Positions 1-7,363 of a stretch of DNA of 64,000 nt are shown piece by piece. The notes beneath the pieces are model-generated. The model made no database searches and had not been told where the DNA came from. It worked only from the letters and a program-made list of their open reading frames with translations. The DNA is taken from assembly GCF_000165675.1 (NCBI RefSeq), contig NZ_AEIZ01000026.1:1-64000 (forward strand), written 5' to 3'. This stretch comes from Leuconostoc fallax KCTC 3537. GTDB lineage: Bacteria; Bacillota; Bacilli; Lactobacillales; Lactobacillaceae. The translations under genes and the position numbers were made by a program. The stretch's first letter is position 1, and every line of letters starts with the position of its first letter.

Positions 1-207
1 ATCAGCTGTCTGAACAGAAATCGTATCCGTTTTATGCGATACATCTCCTGCGTCTTTGACCAATGTTATACTATCATTTTGTGTATTATCTGCACTAGCC
101 TGTTGTATAAAAGCACCAAATCCAACTACAGAAAAGATACCTGCCGTCACTAATGCTTTCCCAGATTTGTATAACTTTTTCCTGACCAGTCTCATTTCAT
201 CTCTCAT
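1..207 (-). CDS. Secreted protein with KxYKxGKxW signal peptide, probable glucansucrase (partial)
   Basis: The first 69 codons of a gene that runs off the left edge. The N-terminus contains KKLYKSGKALV, the KxYKxGK(x)W-type export motif, followed by a hydrophobic stretch and a likely cleavage site after QQASA (about residue 39); a Thr/Asp/Asn-rich mature segment follows. This signal type is typical of Leuconostoc dextransucrases and alternansucrases, and a divergent Rgg regulator sits upstream, so a GH70 glucansucrase is my best guess. Other secreted proteins share the signal and no catalytic domain is visible. The start at 207 has AAGGAG nine bases upstream; an ATG at 195 is an alternative. 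Confidence 0.6.
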   Translation of the reverse strand, partial: MRDEMRLVRKKLYKSGKALVTAGIFSVVGFGAFIQQASADNTQNDSITLVKDAGDVSHKTDTISVQTAD

Positions 208-277
208 CCCAAATATCTCCTTAAAATATAAATACAGTGACTGTTACTTACCACGAAAATCGGCATATTAAAAAACA

Positions 278-400
278 CACATTTTCCAGTATGTTTTTAA
301 TATTGGATCATTCGTGATGCTCTGCTCAGTTACAATATTCCACTACATATTTTTCGTGAATAAATGGTGCCGGATAACCATTAACATTTTCTAGTATGTT
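278..400. promoter_or_regulatory. Pair of 18-bp boxes between the secreted-protein gene and rgg
   Basis: The 379-bp divergent spacer holds two direct copies of an 18-bp sequence at 278-295 and 383-400, identical at 16 of 18 positions. Each is itself an interrupted inverted repeat (AACAT-N8-ATGTT in the second copy). The copies start 105 bp apart, close to ten helical turns, so proteins bound to both would lie on the same face. Binding by the adjacent Rgg protein is inferred. I see no convincing -35/-10 pair and no clear short hydrophobic peptide gene in the spacer. Confidence 0.5.
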
Positions 401-586
401 ATTATTCTTATTAAGATAGATGTGACTAAATTATAAGTAAACGGATGATTAGTGGCTAATGATTAACGTTTAACATTTTATCAAAAAATATTTAATTTAA
501 TATTGCAACCCAACTGCACTAATATACAGTGGAAAAACTTTCGAAATCTGGAATATGCAAAATTGAATAATTTTAATTGGTAAAAA

Positions 587-1447
587 ATGAACAATAATCA
601 TGGATCAGTCATCAAAGAAATTAGAAAACTCAGAGGGATATCGCAACAACAATTAGGCCAGTTAATTGGCTCCCAATCAATGGTATCCCGAATAGAAAAT
701 AACAAAGCAGAGCCAAGTGATCATACCTTGCTGCTGCTTTGTCATGCACTCAATATATCTTTTGATGAATATTTTGATATGGTCTATGGTACTCATGCGT
801 CCGATACCGAACGCCTATTTGATTTTGTATCGCAAGCGTACAAAACTAATAATCAAAATGATCTTAAAAAATTGTATATCTCATCTTTGCAAGCAATAAA
901 AAGAAATCCAGATGATGTCAGCCTCTTTCACAAATACATGGTTGTAAAAGCAACGTTATATCATCTGGATTTTAAATTAACAACTGAACTTGAACAAAAT
1001 AGGTTAATCGATTATTTCTTTCAAGTACCAAAATGGCAATACTATGATCTTCGAATTTTAGAACACACGCTCTACGTTATTGATGTCGATAAAATAAAAC
1101 CTTATATTACCGAAATTATTTATCAAGATAATTGTGACCATTTTTCAGAATCCGTTTCAAACACTGTTGGTCAAACCATTATTAACTTATTAGAAGCAAG
1201 CATTATGCAGAAAAAGTATCATGTTACAAAATACTTACTTACCCAAGTTCCCTTATGGCAACCTAAAAGTAAAAACTTCAAATTTCAGACCTGGCTTTTA
1301 TTTTGGACCGGTTTTTTTGAGCAGCAACAAAATATAACAGCCAATACACATGAGAAGATTGAACAAGCATATCAAATTGCTACTTATGTCGATAGTCAAG
1401 AGACGCTCAAAATGTTTGATCGTTTACTTAAATTACTACATCACTAA
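587..1447 (+). CDS. Rgg/GadR/MutR-family transcriptional regulator
   Basis: A 286-residue protein with an N-terminal XRE helix-turn-helix (about residues 8-62, with SQQQLGQLIG and SQSMVSRIE) and a long helical C-terminal region, the architecture and length of Rgg regulators, which bind short peptides through TPR-like repeats. It is divergent from the KxYKxGKxW protein gene; the founding Rgg of Streptococcus gordonii controls a neighbouring glucosyltransferase, so control of the left-hand gene is a reasonable inference. The ATG at 587 has only a weak ribosome-binding site (TTGG), but no better in-frame start is present. The gene appears intact. Confidence 0.8.
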   Translation: MNNNHGSVIKEIRKLRGISQQQLGQLIGSQSMVSRIENNKAEPSDHTLLLLCHALNISFDEYFDMVYGTHASDTERLFDFVSQAYKTNNQNDLKKLYISSLQAIKRNPDDVSLFHKYMVVKATLYHLDFKLTTELEQNRLIDYFFQVPKWQYYDLRILEHTLYVIDVDKIKPYITEIIYQDNCDHFSESVSNTVGQTIINLLEASIMQKKYHVTKYLLTQVPLWQPKSKNFKFQTWLLFWTGFFEQQQNITANTHEKIEQAYQIATYVDSQETLKMFDRLLKLLHH

Positions 1448-1473
1448 TACTAAAAAACGATAATGGCTACCCG

Positions 1474-2982
1474 TTACTTACCATTATTCAAAGATAAAGT
1501 TAGCGTTTTTGTTGCCACATTTTTTAAGAAATGACGATCATGCTCAATGATTAGCATCGTGGGCTGTATCTTTTGGATTACTGCTTCTAATTGTTGCTGA
1601 TTAAAAATATCTAAATAATTTAATGGTTCATCCCATATGAACAGTTCTGCTGGCGTCACTAAAGACTGTGCCAAAGCCACTCGTTTTCGTTGCCCCATAC
1701 TCATATCTTCGATACGATTTTGGAATACCTGACGTTCTACACCTAGTTGCCACAAATTATTCAAAAAATCTGAATAATTCAATGCATGTTGATCTGCAAA
1801 CTCACGTAGCGTCCCTTGATTATTATCATAATCTTGAGATAAATAACTTACTGCTAATCCTTGTAGCCGACTTGTTATCCCAGTGGCTTCACCATGAAAA
1901 GCGTCAAATAAATATTGAATAATAGATGATTTACCTGAACCATTAGAACCTTGAATTGCAAGCCGTTGTCCCTTTTGAATTTCAAAAGAAATTGGATCAA
2001 ATAATGGTTGATTATTGTAACTTAATTGTAAATGCTCAACTGTTAATATTTTTTGACGATGTGATGGTTTAACATTCATATGCAATGATTTAACATATTC
2101 AACGTCTTTCAATAATTGCGCCTTCTCATTGGCTTGTTGGCGCATACGTTTCATCATCGTTTGAGAGCGTTTCATCATCCGTGCCGAGCGTGCACCAATT
2201 GCACCAGTATCAAAAATAGCCCCACTTCCCGGCTGATTTGGAGAACCTAACTTGTCCCTCTCTCGTCCTCTTGACCATTCAGCCTTCTGCACAGCAGTCT
2301 GTTTCAGACGAGTAATTTCCTTTTTGAGTTTTTCATTCTGCGCTGATTCAAATTGATCGCGTTGCTGTTTTTGCTCCAGATAAGTTGAAAAATCACTTTG
2401 GTACAATACTAATTGACTCTTTTCAATTGCCAGGACGTGATCAACAACCTGATCAATAAATAATTGATCATGACTAACAACAATAAAGCCCTGTTGTTTA
2501 TCATGTAAATATCGTGCAACTTGTTGCCTAGATGTTGCATCTAAATGATTCGTTGGCTCATCAATTAACGGATAATGTTGATCATCTACAAACAATAAAG
2601 CTAACAAAATTTTTGTTTGTTCGCCACCAGATAAGCTTTCAAATGGTCGCCACAAACTATCTAAGTTCATATTAAGTAAGGTGATTTCCTTTTCAATTTT
2701 CCATAATTCAAAATGAGATAAATCCTGTAAAACATCATATGTCAATTTTGTTTTATCTGTCACTTTTTGTGGAAAATATATGAAATCCAGCTGATGTTCA
2801 ATTTTACCTTTGTAGTGATAGTCGCCCATTAAGAGGCGGAGTAAAGTGGTTTTACCACGCCCATTACGTCCAACTAGTCCTAATTGCCATTCAGATTGCA
2901 AAACTAAACGCGTTTGGTCAAATAAATATGATGCTTGTGTATCGAAACCAAAAGTTAAATTCTTAAATTCAATCGTTGTCAT
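1474..2982 (-). CDS. Lsa-type ABC-F ribosomal protection protein
   Basis: A 502-residue protein with two ABC ATPase domains and no membrane segments. Walker A motifs are GRNGRGKTT (about 38-46) and GSNGSGKSS; signature motifs are SLSGGEQTK and SMGQRKRVAL; the domains are joined by a charged linker. Length and sequence pattern closely match the Lsa/Vga group of ABC-F proteins, which displace lincosamides, streptogramin A and pleuromutilins from the ribosome; the drug range here is inferred. The start at 2982 has AAAGG upstream. A short upstream open reading frame and complementary leader segments suggest inducible expression. A housekeeping ABC-F role cannot be excluded. Confidence 0.85.
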   Translation of the reverse strand: MTTIEFKNLTFGFDTQASYLFDQTRLVLQSEWQLGLVGRNGRGKTTLLRLLMGDYHYKGKIEHQLDFIYFPQKVTDKTKLTYDVLQDLSHFELWKIEKEITLLNMNLDSLWRPFESLSGGEQTKILLALLFVDDQHYPLIDEPTNHLDATSRQQVARYLHDKQQGFIVVSHDQLFIDQVVDHVLAIEKSQLVLYQSDFSTYLEQKQQRDQFESAQNEKLKKEITRLKQTAVQKAEWSRGRERDKLGSPNQPGSGAIFDTGAIGARSARMMKRSQTMMKRMRQQANEKAQLLKDVEYVKSLHMNVKPSHRQKILTVEHLQLSYNNQPLFDPISFEIQKGQRLAIQGSNGSGKSSIIQYLFDAFHGEATGITSRLQGLAVSYLSQDYDNNQGTLREFADQHALNYSDFLNNLWQLGVERQVFQNRIEDMSMGQRKRVALAQSLVTPAELFIWDEPLNYLDIFNQQQLEAVIQKIQPTMLIIEHDRHFLKNVATKTLTLSLNNGK

Positions 2983-2995
2983 ATTAGTCCTTTCA

Positions 2996-3096
2996 GCCCA
3001 CCTTATTGGTGAGCATATTAGGATTTTCAGAATGAATATTTAAATAATTGGACACAAAAAGACCCACTATCAAAAATTATCCCAATTCTGAAAATC
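2996..3096 (-). promoter_or_regulatory. Leader structures upstream of the ABC-F gene (candidate attenuator)
   Basis: On the minus strand a 12-nt segment (GATTTTCAGAAT, 3085-3096), lying inside the short upstream reading frame, is perfectly complementary to a segment at 3022-3033. A second hairpin with 7-bp arms and an AATAA loop (2996-3014) ends just before the AAAGG ribosome-binding site. The sequence GTGGGT after the upstream frame could also pair with GCTCAC of that hairpin, so mutually exclusive folds are possible. There is no strong U-tract, so translational rather than transcriptional attenuation looks more likely. Regulation is inferred from layout. Confidence 0.5.
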
Positions 3097-3105
3097 TGCG
3101 TACAT
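3070..3105 (-). CDS. Short upstream open reading frame (candidate leader peptide)
   Basis: An 11-codon frame encoding MYADFQNWDNF lies about 88 bases before the ABC-F start codon. An AAAGGA sequence precedes the ATG but only one base away, closer than usual, so initiation efficiency is uncertain. Codons 4-7 coincide with one arm of a long-range stem (3085-3096 with 3022-3033), so a ribosome stalled here would change leader folding. Antibiotic-induced stalling on such frames controls several ABC-F and erm genes; that it happens here is inference. Confidence 0.4.
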   Translation of the reverse strand: MYADFQNWDNF

Positions 3106-3253
3106 ATCCTTTAAAATCTAAAAGATAACATGTTCATACAGTTTCAAAATCAGTTTAATTCTTCAATAGCGGATCCTCCATTTGATTAATATGCCACCAG
3201 ATTATCACATTTTAAAAAATAAGGCAAATCATACAAATACTCCGTATACAATA

Positions 3254-4093
3254 TTACTCAAATTCTTCATATGTGTTTGGATCTTGATTATCAATTCTAC
3301 CATTTTTCTGTGTTAACGTATCAATTAACGCCATATCTTGATGCATTAATTTAAAATCAAAAACGGCTAAATTATCACGTTGATGTGCCAAATTTTGTGA
3401 TCTTGGCAATGGCACTACGCCTTTATCTAGATGCCACCTTAATATAATCTGGCTAGGTGTTTTATGATATTTACGAGCTAAATCTACAAGTGCTGCTTCT
3501 GATTTAGCCTCATTGTGGCGTCCCAGCGGGCTCCATGCCTCTGTAACAATATTCCGCTTTTGATTTTCATCAATCATTCGTTGATTAATCCAATACGGAT
3601 GTACTTCAATTTGATTTACTGCCGGAACCACCCCAGTTTCTTGAATTAAATGATCCAGATGCTGTGGTTCAAAGTTGGATACGCCGATAGATCGCACTAA
3701 GCCAAGTTGTTGCGCTGTTAGCATAGCTCGCCAGGCTTCATCATATAGATTGCGTTGCGGTAATGGCCAATGAATTAAATACAAATCAAAGTAAGCCAAG
3801 CCCATTCTGCACAACGATTCTTGAATGGCATCAAGTGTATCTTTGTAATGATGATATTTTCCGGGTAATTTTGTTGTCACAAAAAATTCAGATCTTCTGA
3901 CACCTGAGCGTCGAATAGCTTCACCTACAATCCCTTCGCTATCATAATTAGTTGATGTATCTAATAATCGATAACCGCTTTGAATAGCAGCTAATATTTG
4001 ATTGAGACCTTGACCACCCCTAACTTCGTAAGTTCCCAAGCCAACACGGGGCATCATATTCCCATCATTCAACATTACTTTTTCAATCAACAT
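3254..4093 (-). CDS. Aldo/keto reductase
   Basis: A 279-residue single-domain AKR, NAD(P)H-dependent, in the 2,5-diketogluconate reductase-like group. The catalytic tetrad is visible as Asp45 and Tyr50 (DTSTNYDSE), Lys75 (TTKLPGK) and His108 (LIHWPLP); cofactor-binding motifs WSPLGR and PLPRSQN follow. I chose the ATG at 4093 because AAGGAGG lies directly upstream; a longer frame to 4165 adds 24 unlikely residues. The physiological carbonyl substrate cannot be told from sequence. It is a single gene convergent with nothing obvious and divergent from the exporter gene at 4281. Confidence 0.85.
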   Translation of the reverse strand: MLIEKVMLNDGNMMPRVGLGTYEVRGGQGLNQILAAIQSGYRLLDTSTNYDSEGIVGEAIRRSGVRRSEFFVTTKLPGKYHHYKDTLDAIQESLCRMGLAYFDLYLIHWPLPQRNLYDEAWRAMLTAQQLGLVRSIGVSNFEPQHLDHLIQETGVVPAVNQIEVHPYWINQRMIDENQKRNIVTEAWSPLGRHNEAKSEAALVDLARKYHKTPSQIILRWHLDKGVVPLPRSQNLAHQRDNLAVFDFKLMHQDMALIDTLTQKNGRIDNQDPNTYEEFE

Positions 4094-4280
4094 AGACCTC
4101 CTTGTCGTATAATAACAACTCGAATTTGCATTCATTTTAACATTCCCCAAAATAATATGATGCATAAACGCTCACAAAATCATCGTAAACATGACGTGCT
4201 TTTGATTTATTTCATTAAAAACTAGTATACTTTTAGTAATAGTATAATTATTGTTTTTTAAGACATTGGAGAGTTTCAAT

Positions 4281-5491
4281 ATGCAAAAAGACGAAAAAAA
4301 GCATACCGTGAGTGGCGACGCACCTTTGTAACGCTTTGGCTTGGCTGCTTTATGACTGGGTTAGGGTTTTCAATGACGATGCCTTTTCTGTCACTATATA
4401 TCGCAACATTAGGTCATTTTAGTCATTGGGAGCTCAATGTTTATTCTGGTATTGCTTTTGCTGTCACATTTTTAGCGCAAGCGATTGTCTCACCTTACTG
4501 GGGTAATTTAGCCGATCGAAAAGGTCGCAAATTAATGTGCCTACGCGCCTCATTGGTGATGACCTTTACAATCTTTTTAACTGGTTTAGCAAATAGTGTT
4601 TGGATGATTATTGCTTTGCGACTCATTCAAGGTGCATTTTCCGGCTATGTCAATAATGCCACTGCATTTATGGCTGGTGAAACTGAACACGGTCGTTCTG
4701 GATCAGTCATGGCAAACATGATGACAGCCAGCGTGACAGGTAACCTCATCGGACCGCTAATTGGAGGTACTTTAGCTGATTTGTTTGGCTTTAGAATTCC
4801 TTTCTTTATTACCGGTGTTATGATGGGAATGGTCTTTTTGCTCACATTATTTAATACACAGGAACACTTCAAAGCCAATACGGCTAAAGTGCTCAAGCCA
4901 ATGAAAGAAATATTTGCCAATCTTAAGAATACGAATATGATTATCACGATGTTTTGTACCACATTAATGGTCCAAGCTGCTTTAATGTCAGTCGCCCCCA
5001 TTATCAGTTTATTAGTGAAAGACCTAATGGGTAATCAAGGTAACGTATCATTTGTTAGTGGTGTCGTTGCTGCAATGCCAGGTTTTGGTACATTGCTCAT
5101 TGCCTCAAGACTCGGACATCAGATGGACAAAACTGGTCCAATCAAAGTATTATTAGCTGGCTTAGCTTTCGCAGGAATTATTTTTATCCCTATGTTCTTC
5201 GTCACATCCCCTTGGCCATTAGCTGCTTTAAGATTTTTGTTCGGCTTGGCCAATGCGGCAATGCTTCCCGCTGTACAAACAATTTTGACAATCAGTGTCC
5301 CACGCGAAGCTTTCGGGAGAATCTTTAGTTATAACCAATCATTCCAAGCAGCCGGTGGCGTTATTGGCCCCTTACTTGGTTCTGTCGTATCCGGTATATT
5401 AGGTTATCAGTCTGTCTTCTTGATTACAGCATGTATGCTACTCTTTAACTTTTATCTCGTCTTCCGCATTCGAAAAGTCAGCACAGAATAA
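4281..5491 (+). CDS. PmrA/MdtG-like MFS multidrug exporter (frameshift near start)
   Basis: A 12-helix major facilitator whose sequence (MPFLSLYIATLG, WGNLADRKGRK, GPLIGGTLADLFG) follows the pneumococcal PmrA and MdtG drug:proton antiporters. The natural ATG at 4281 has GGAG upstream, but that frame stops after 16 codons at 4329. Adding one A to the A7 run at 4294-4300 joins it to the long frame and gives the family-typical start ending REWRRTFVTLWLG. Without the correction the only start is an ATG at 4352, inside the first helix. Substrate is unknown. I read this as a single-base error or variable tract, not a dead gene. Confidence 0.8.
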
Positions 5492-5513
5492 TATTCAGTG
5501 TTTTAATATAACA

Positions 5514-5555
5514 AAAAAGTCTATGCTTTTAGCAATGCTAAAGCATAGACTTTTT
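5514..5555. terminator. Bidirectional intrinsic terminator
   Basis: A 16-bp perfect stem (arms 5514-5529 and 5540-5555) with A-tract on one side and T-tract on the other, between the convergent exporter and asp23 genes. A smaller 7-bp hairpin follows at 5558-5580. Confidence 0.9.
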
Positions 5556-5596
5556 AAGTCAGTGTTAATCTACCACTGACTATTGATTATTCATAA

Positions 5597-6121
5597 CTAC
5601 TTAACTCGTGCAGGTTCCTCGTCTGATTTCATGGTATCTTTTGCTTTGTCGATTCCCTTAGAAGCTGATTTACCAACACTAGATGTGACATCTTGTGCCT
5701 TATCTTGCAACGAAGTAGACTTTTTATCGAACTCTTCCTTTTTCTGGATATCAACAACACGAACATTCACTTCTACAACATCTAGTCCTGTAATCTTGTT
5801 AATCTCGCGTGAAATAGTACTTTTGATGTCATCATATACACGTCGTACATCCGCACCGTATTCTACAATAATGTTCAAGTCGACAGCAACCTGTTCTTTT
5901 CCGACTTCAACGCTAACACCGTCGGTGGGATTATCGGTATTCACCAATTTATTCTTAATATTTGAGATAAAGCCACCATCGATGTCTAGTAAACCACGTG
6001 TCTGTTCCAGAGCAATGCCCGTGATTTTTTCAATTACTTTATCGTCATAAGATAGCTCGCCTTTAATATCACTGCTACTTTTTTCTGGTGTTGATGTTTC
6101 ATTAATTTTAACCATATTCAT
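5597..6121 (-). CDS. asp23: Asp23/Gls24 family envelope stress protein
   Basis: A 174-residue Asp23/Gls24 domain protein: the domain spans about residues 20-125 (LSYDDKVIEKITGIALEQ near its start, GLDVVEVNVRVVDIQ near its end), followed by a charged Lys/Ser-rich tail. Family members are abundant alkaline-shock proteins that lie under the membrane, tethered by AmaP. This is the last gene of a four-gene operon with glsB, amaP and a DUF2273 gene, nine bases after the preceding stop. A terminator lies downstream. Confidence 0.9.
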   Translation of the reverse strand: MNMVKINETSTPEKSSSDIKGELSYDDKVIEKITGIALEQTRGLLDIDGGFISNIKNKLVNTDNPTDGVSVEVGKEQVAVDLNIIVEYGADVRRVYDDIKSTISREINKITGLDVVEVNVRVVDIQKKEEFDKKSTSLQDKAQDVTSSVGKSASKGIDKAKDTMKSDEEPARVK

Positions 6122-6130
6122 TCTCCTTCT

Positions 6131-6346
6131 TTATCTACGTTTTAATACTGACACAATCGTTTCAAAAACCACTGCCAAACTCAAATCATGTTTTCGCATA
6201 TAAAAGCCGATAGCATAACCAACAGATGATAGTAAGACTAACAAAACTGTTTTCCAAAAACCAATCGTCAAAAACAATACGGCGACAACTAGTCCAACTG
6301 ACAATCCAATAAGCGGTTTCCAACGATGAAAATCAAAATTTTCCAT
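6131..6346 (-). CDS. DUF2273 small membrane protein of the alkaline-shock operon
   Basis: A 71-residue protein with two membrane helices (about residues 13-30 and 33-48) and a basic C-terminus. Its size, hydrophobicity and position between amaP and asp23 match the DUF2273 proteins found in these operons in many Firmicutes. It probably works at the membrane with AmaP and Asp23, but its biochemical role is not established. Spacing to both neighbours is about ten bases, so co-transcription is likely. Confidence 0.85.
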   Translation of the reverse strand: MENFDFHRWKPLIGLSVGLVVAVLFLTIGFWKTVLLVLLSSVGYAIGFYMRKHDLSLAVVFETIVSVLKRR

Positions 6347-6355
6347 GTATTCACC

Positions 6356-6916
6356 TCACACAACTCTTGGATTTTTTCTACTATGATCAGTTTGTCGATG
6401 AACGATGATTTTAGTTTTCACATCAATATCATCCTTACCAATTAAACCATTCACTTTGCGATTAATTTCTGTCACCAAATCTTCATAAGCACCATTAATC
6501 TGTGATTTTTTAGCCGTCATGCCTTTAACGATAATATTGACCTGACGCTGACGTATTTTCACTTTGATTTTAGTACTATCAATACCACGCCCTGAAACAA
6601 TTGTGTGAACAAAATTCGTTATACTACGATCGGTGAGTAATAATTGCCCTTCTTGGCTCTTAGTCATTGTTAAATTATACTGTGGCTTTGGATAAAGCCA
6701 AACAACTAATAAACCTAAAATGAGTGCTCCAAGTAAGCCTATCACAAACCAATAATAATATAGCGACCACTCTTGTCGATCTAATGGTAATTGTCTCATG
6801 TAGTCATGAATATTTTGGTAAAACGGAAACGCTCGTCTTGTTACAGCAATTGGTAATAACGCTGCGATGTACACCAACCCAACTAAGGACAGCAGAAGCT
6901 TAATCAATTTATTCAT
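6356..6916 (-). CDS. amaP: Alkaline shock response membrane anchor AmaP
   Basis: A 186-residue protein with two membrane helices (about residues 5-25 and 55-75) and a C-terminal cytoplasmic domain resembling Asp23-like folds (VSGRGIDSTKIKVKIRQRQ). In Staphylococcus aureus AmaP recruits Asp23 to the membrane. Its position between glsB and the DUF2273/asp23 pair supports the same role. The start at 6916 has GGAGGG upstream. Confidence 0.85.
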   Translation of the reverse strand: MNKLIKLLLSLVGLVYIAALLPIAVTRRAFPFYQNIHDYMRQLPLDRQEWSLYYYWFVIGLLGALILGLLVVWLYPKPQYNLTMTKSQEGQLLLTDRSITNFVHTIVSGRGIDSTKIKVKIRQRQVNIIVKGMTAKKSQINGAYEDLVTEINRKVNGLIGKDDIDVKTKIIVHRQTDHSRKNPRVV

Positions 6917-6948
6917 AGACCCTCCTGCATATGTGTTTCACAACTCAT

Positions 6949-7194
6949 TTATGACCGACTACCAACAATCCAAGATACTATAGCTACTAATACTACCGCA
7001 CCAATAATAGATGGAATAATTGCCATTCCTGCTAGTGAAGGACCCCATGATCCAAGTAGCATTTCACCTAACCATGAGCCAATAAGACCTGCAGCGATAT
7101 TACTAATCCACCCCATCGCGGCACCTTTACTTGTAATTGCACCAGCTATTGCACCAATAATAGCCCCCACAATCAATGTCCATAATAGTCCCAT
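6949..7194 (-). CDS. GlsB/YeaQ/YmgE family stress-response membrane protein
   Basis: An 81-residue, very hydrophobic Gly/Ala-rich protein with three predicted helices (GAIIGAIAGAIT, GLIGSWLGEMLLG, IIGAVVLVAIVSWIVG), the signature of the transglycosylase-associated GlsB family. It is the first gene of the alkaline-shock operon, with AAAGGAG five bases before the ATG. A perfect 9-bp inverted repeat at 7236-7265 sits in its promoter region. The molecular function of the family is unknown. Confidence 0.85.
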   Translation of the reverse strand: MGLLWTLIVGAIIGAIAGAITSKGAAMGWISNIAAGLIGSWLGEMLLGSWGPSLAGMAIIPSIIGAVVLVAIVSWIVGSRS

Positions 7195-7235
7195 AATATC
7201 TCCTTTCTTACTTACACGACTCAGTTACTCAACTC

Positions 7236-7265
7236 AGAAGTTATTTCCAACATACGATAACTTCT
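7236..7265 (-). promoter_or_regulatory. Inverted repeat upstream of the alkaline-shock operon
   Basis: Perfect 9-bp arms (AGAAGTTAT and ATAACTTCT) separated by 12 bases, 42-71 bp before the glsB start codon. The position suits an operator or a leader hairpin for the stress operon. No cognate regulator is encoded nearby. Confidence 0.35.
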
Positions 7266-7330
7266 TTACACGTTCAGACTAACATAATGATATTTGCCAA
7301 ACAAATAATATGATTATCGGTATGCAAAAC

Positions 7331-7359
7331 AAAAAACATCACGTCCCGTGATGTTTTTT
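7331..7359 (-). terminator. Intrinsic terminator after the GH13 glucosidase gene
   Basis: A 13-bp stem with a 3-base loop and T6 on the minus strand, four bases beyond the GH13 stop codon. The arms are A/T-rich at the base, so it could also work on the plus strand. Confidence 0.9.
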
Positions 7360-7363
7360 ATTG

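Noticed and set aside
4281-4352. Programmed -1 frameshifting at the A_AAA_AAG heptamer near the start of the PmrA-like gene
   Set aside because: The heptamer is in the right frame, but about 24 other genes show the same one-base loss at A/T runs without a slippery heptamer, so a sequence error is the simpler explanation.
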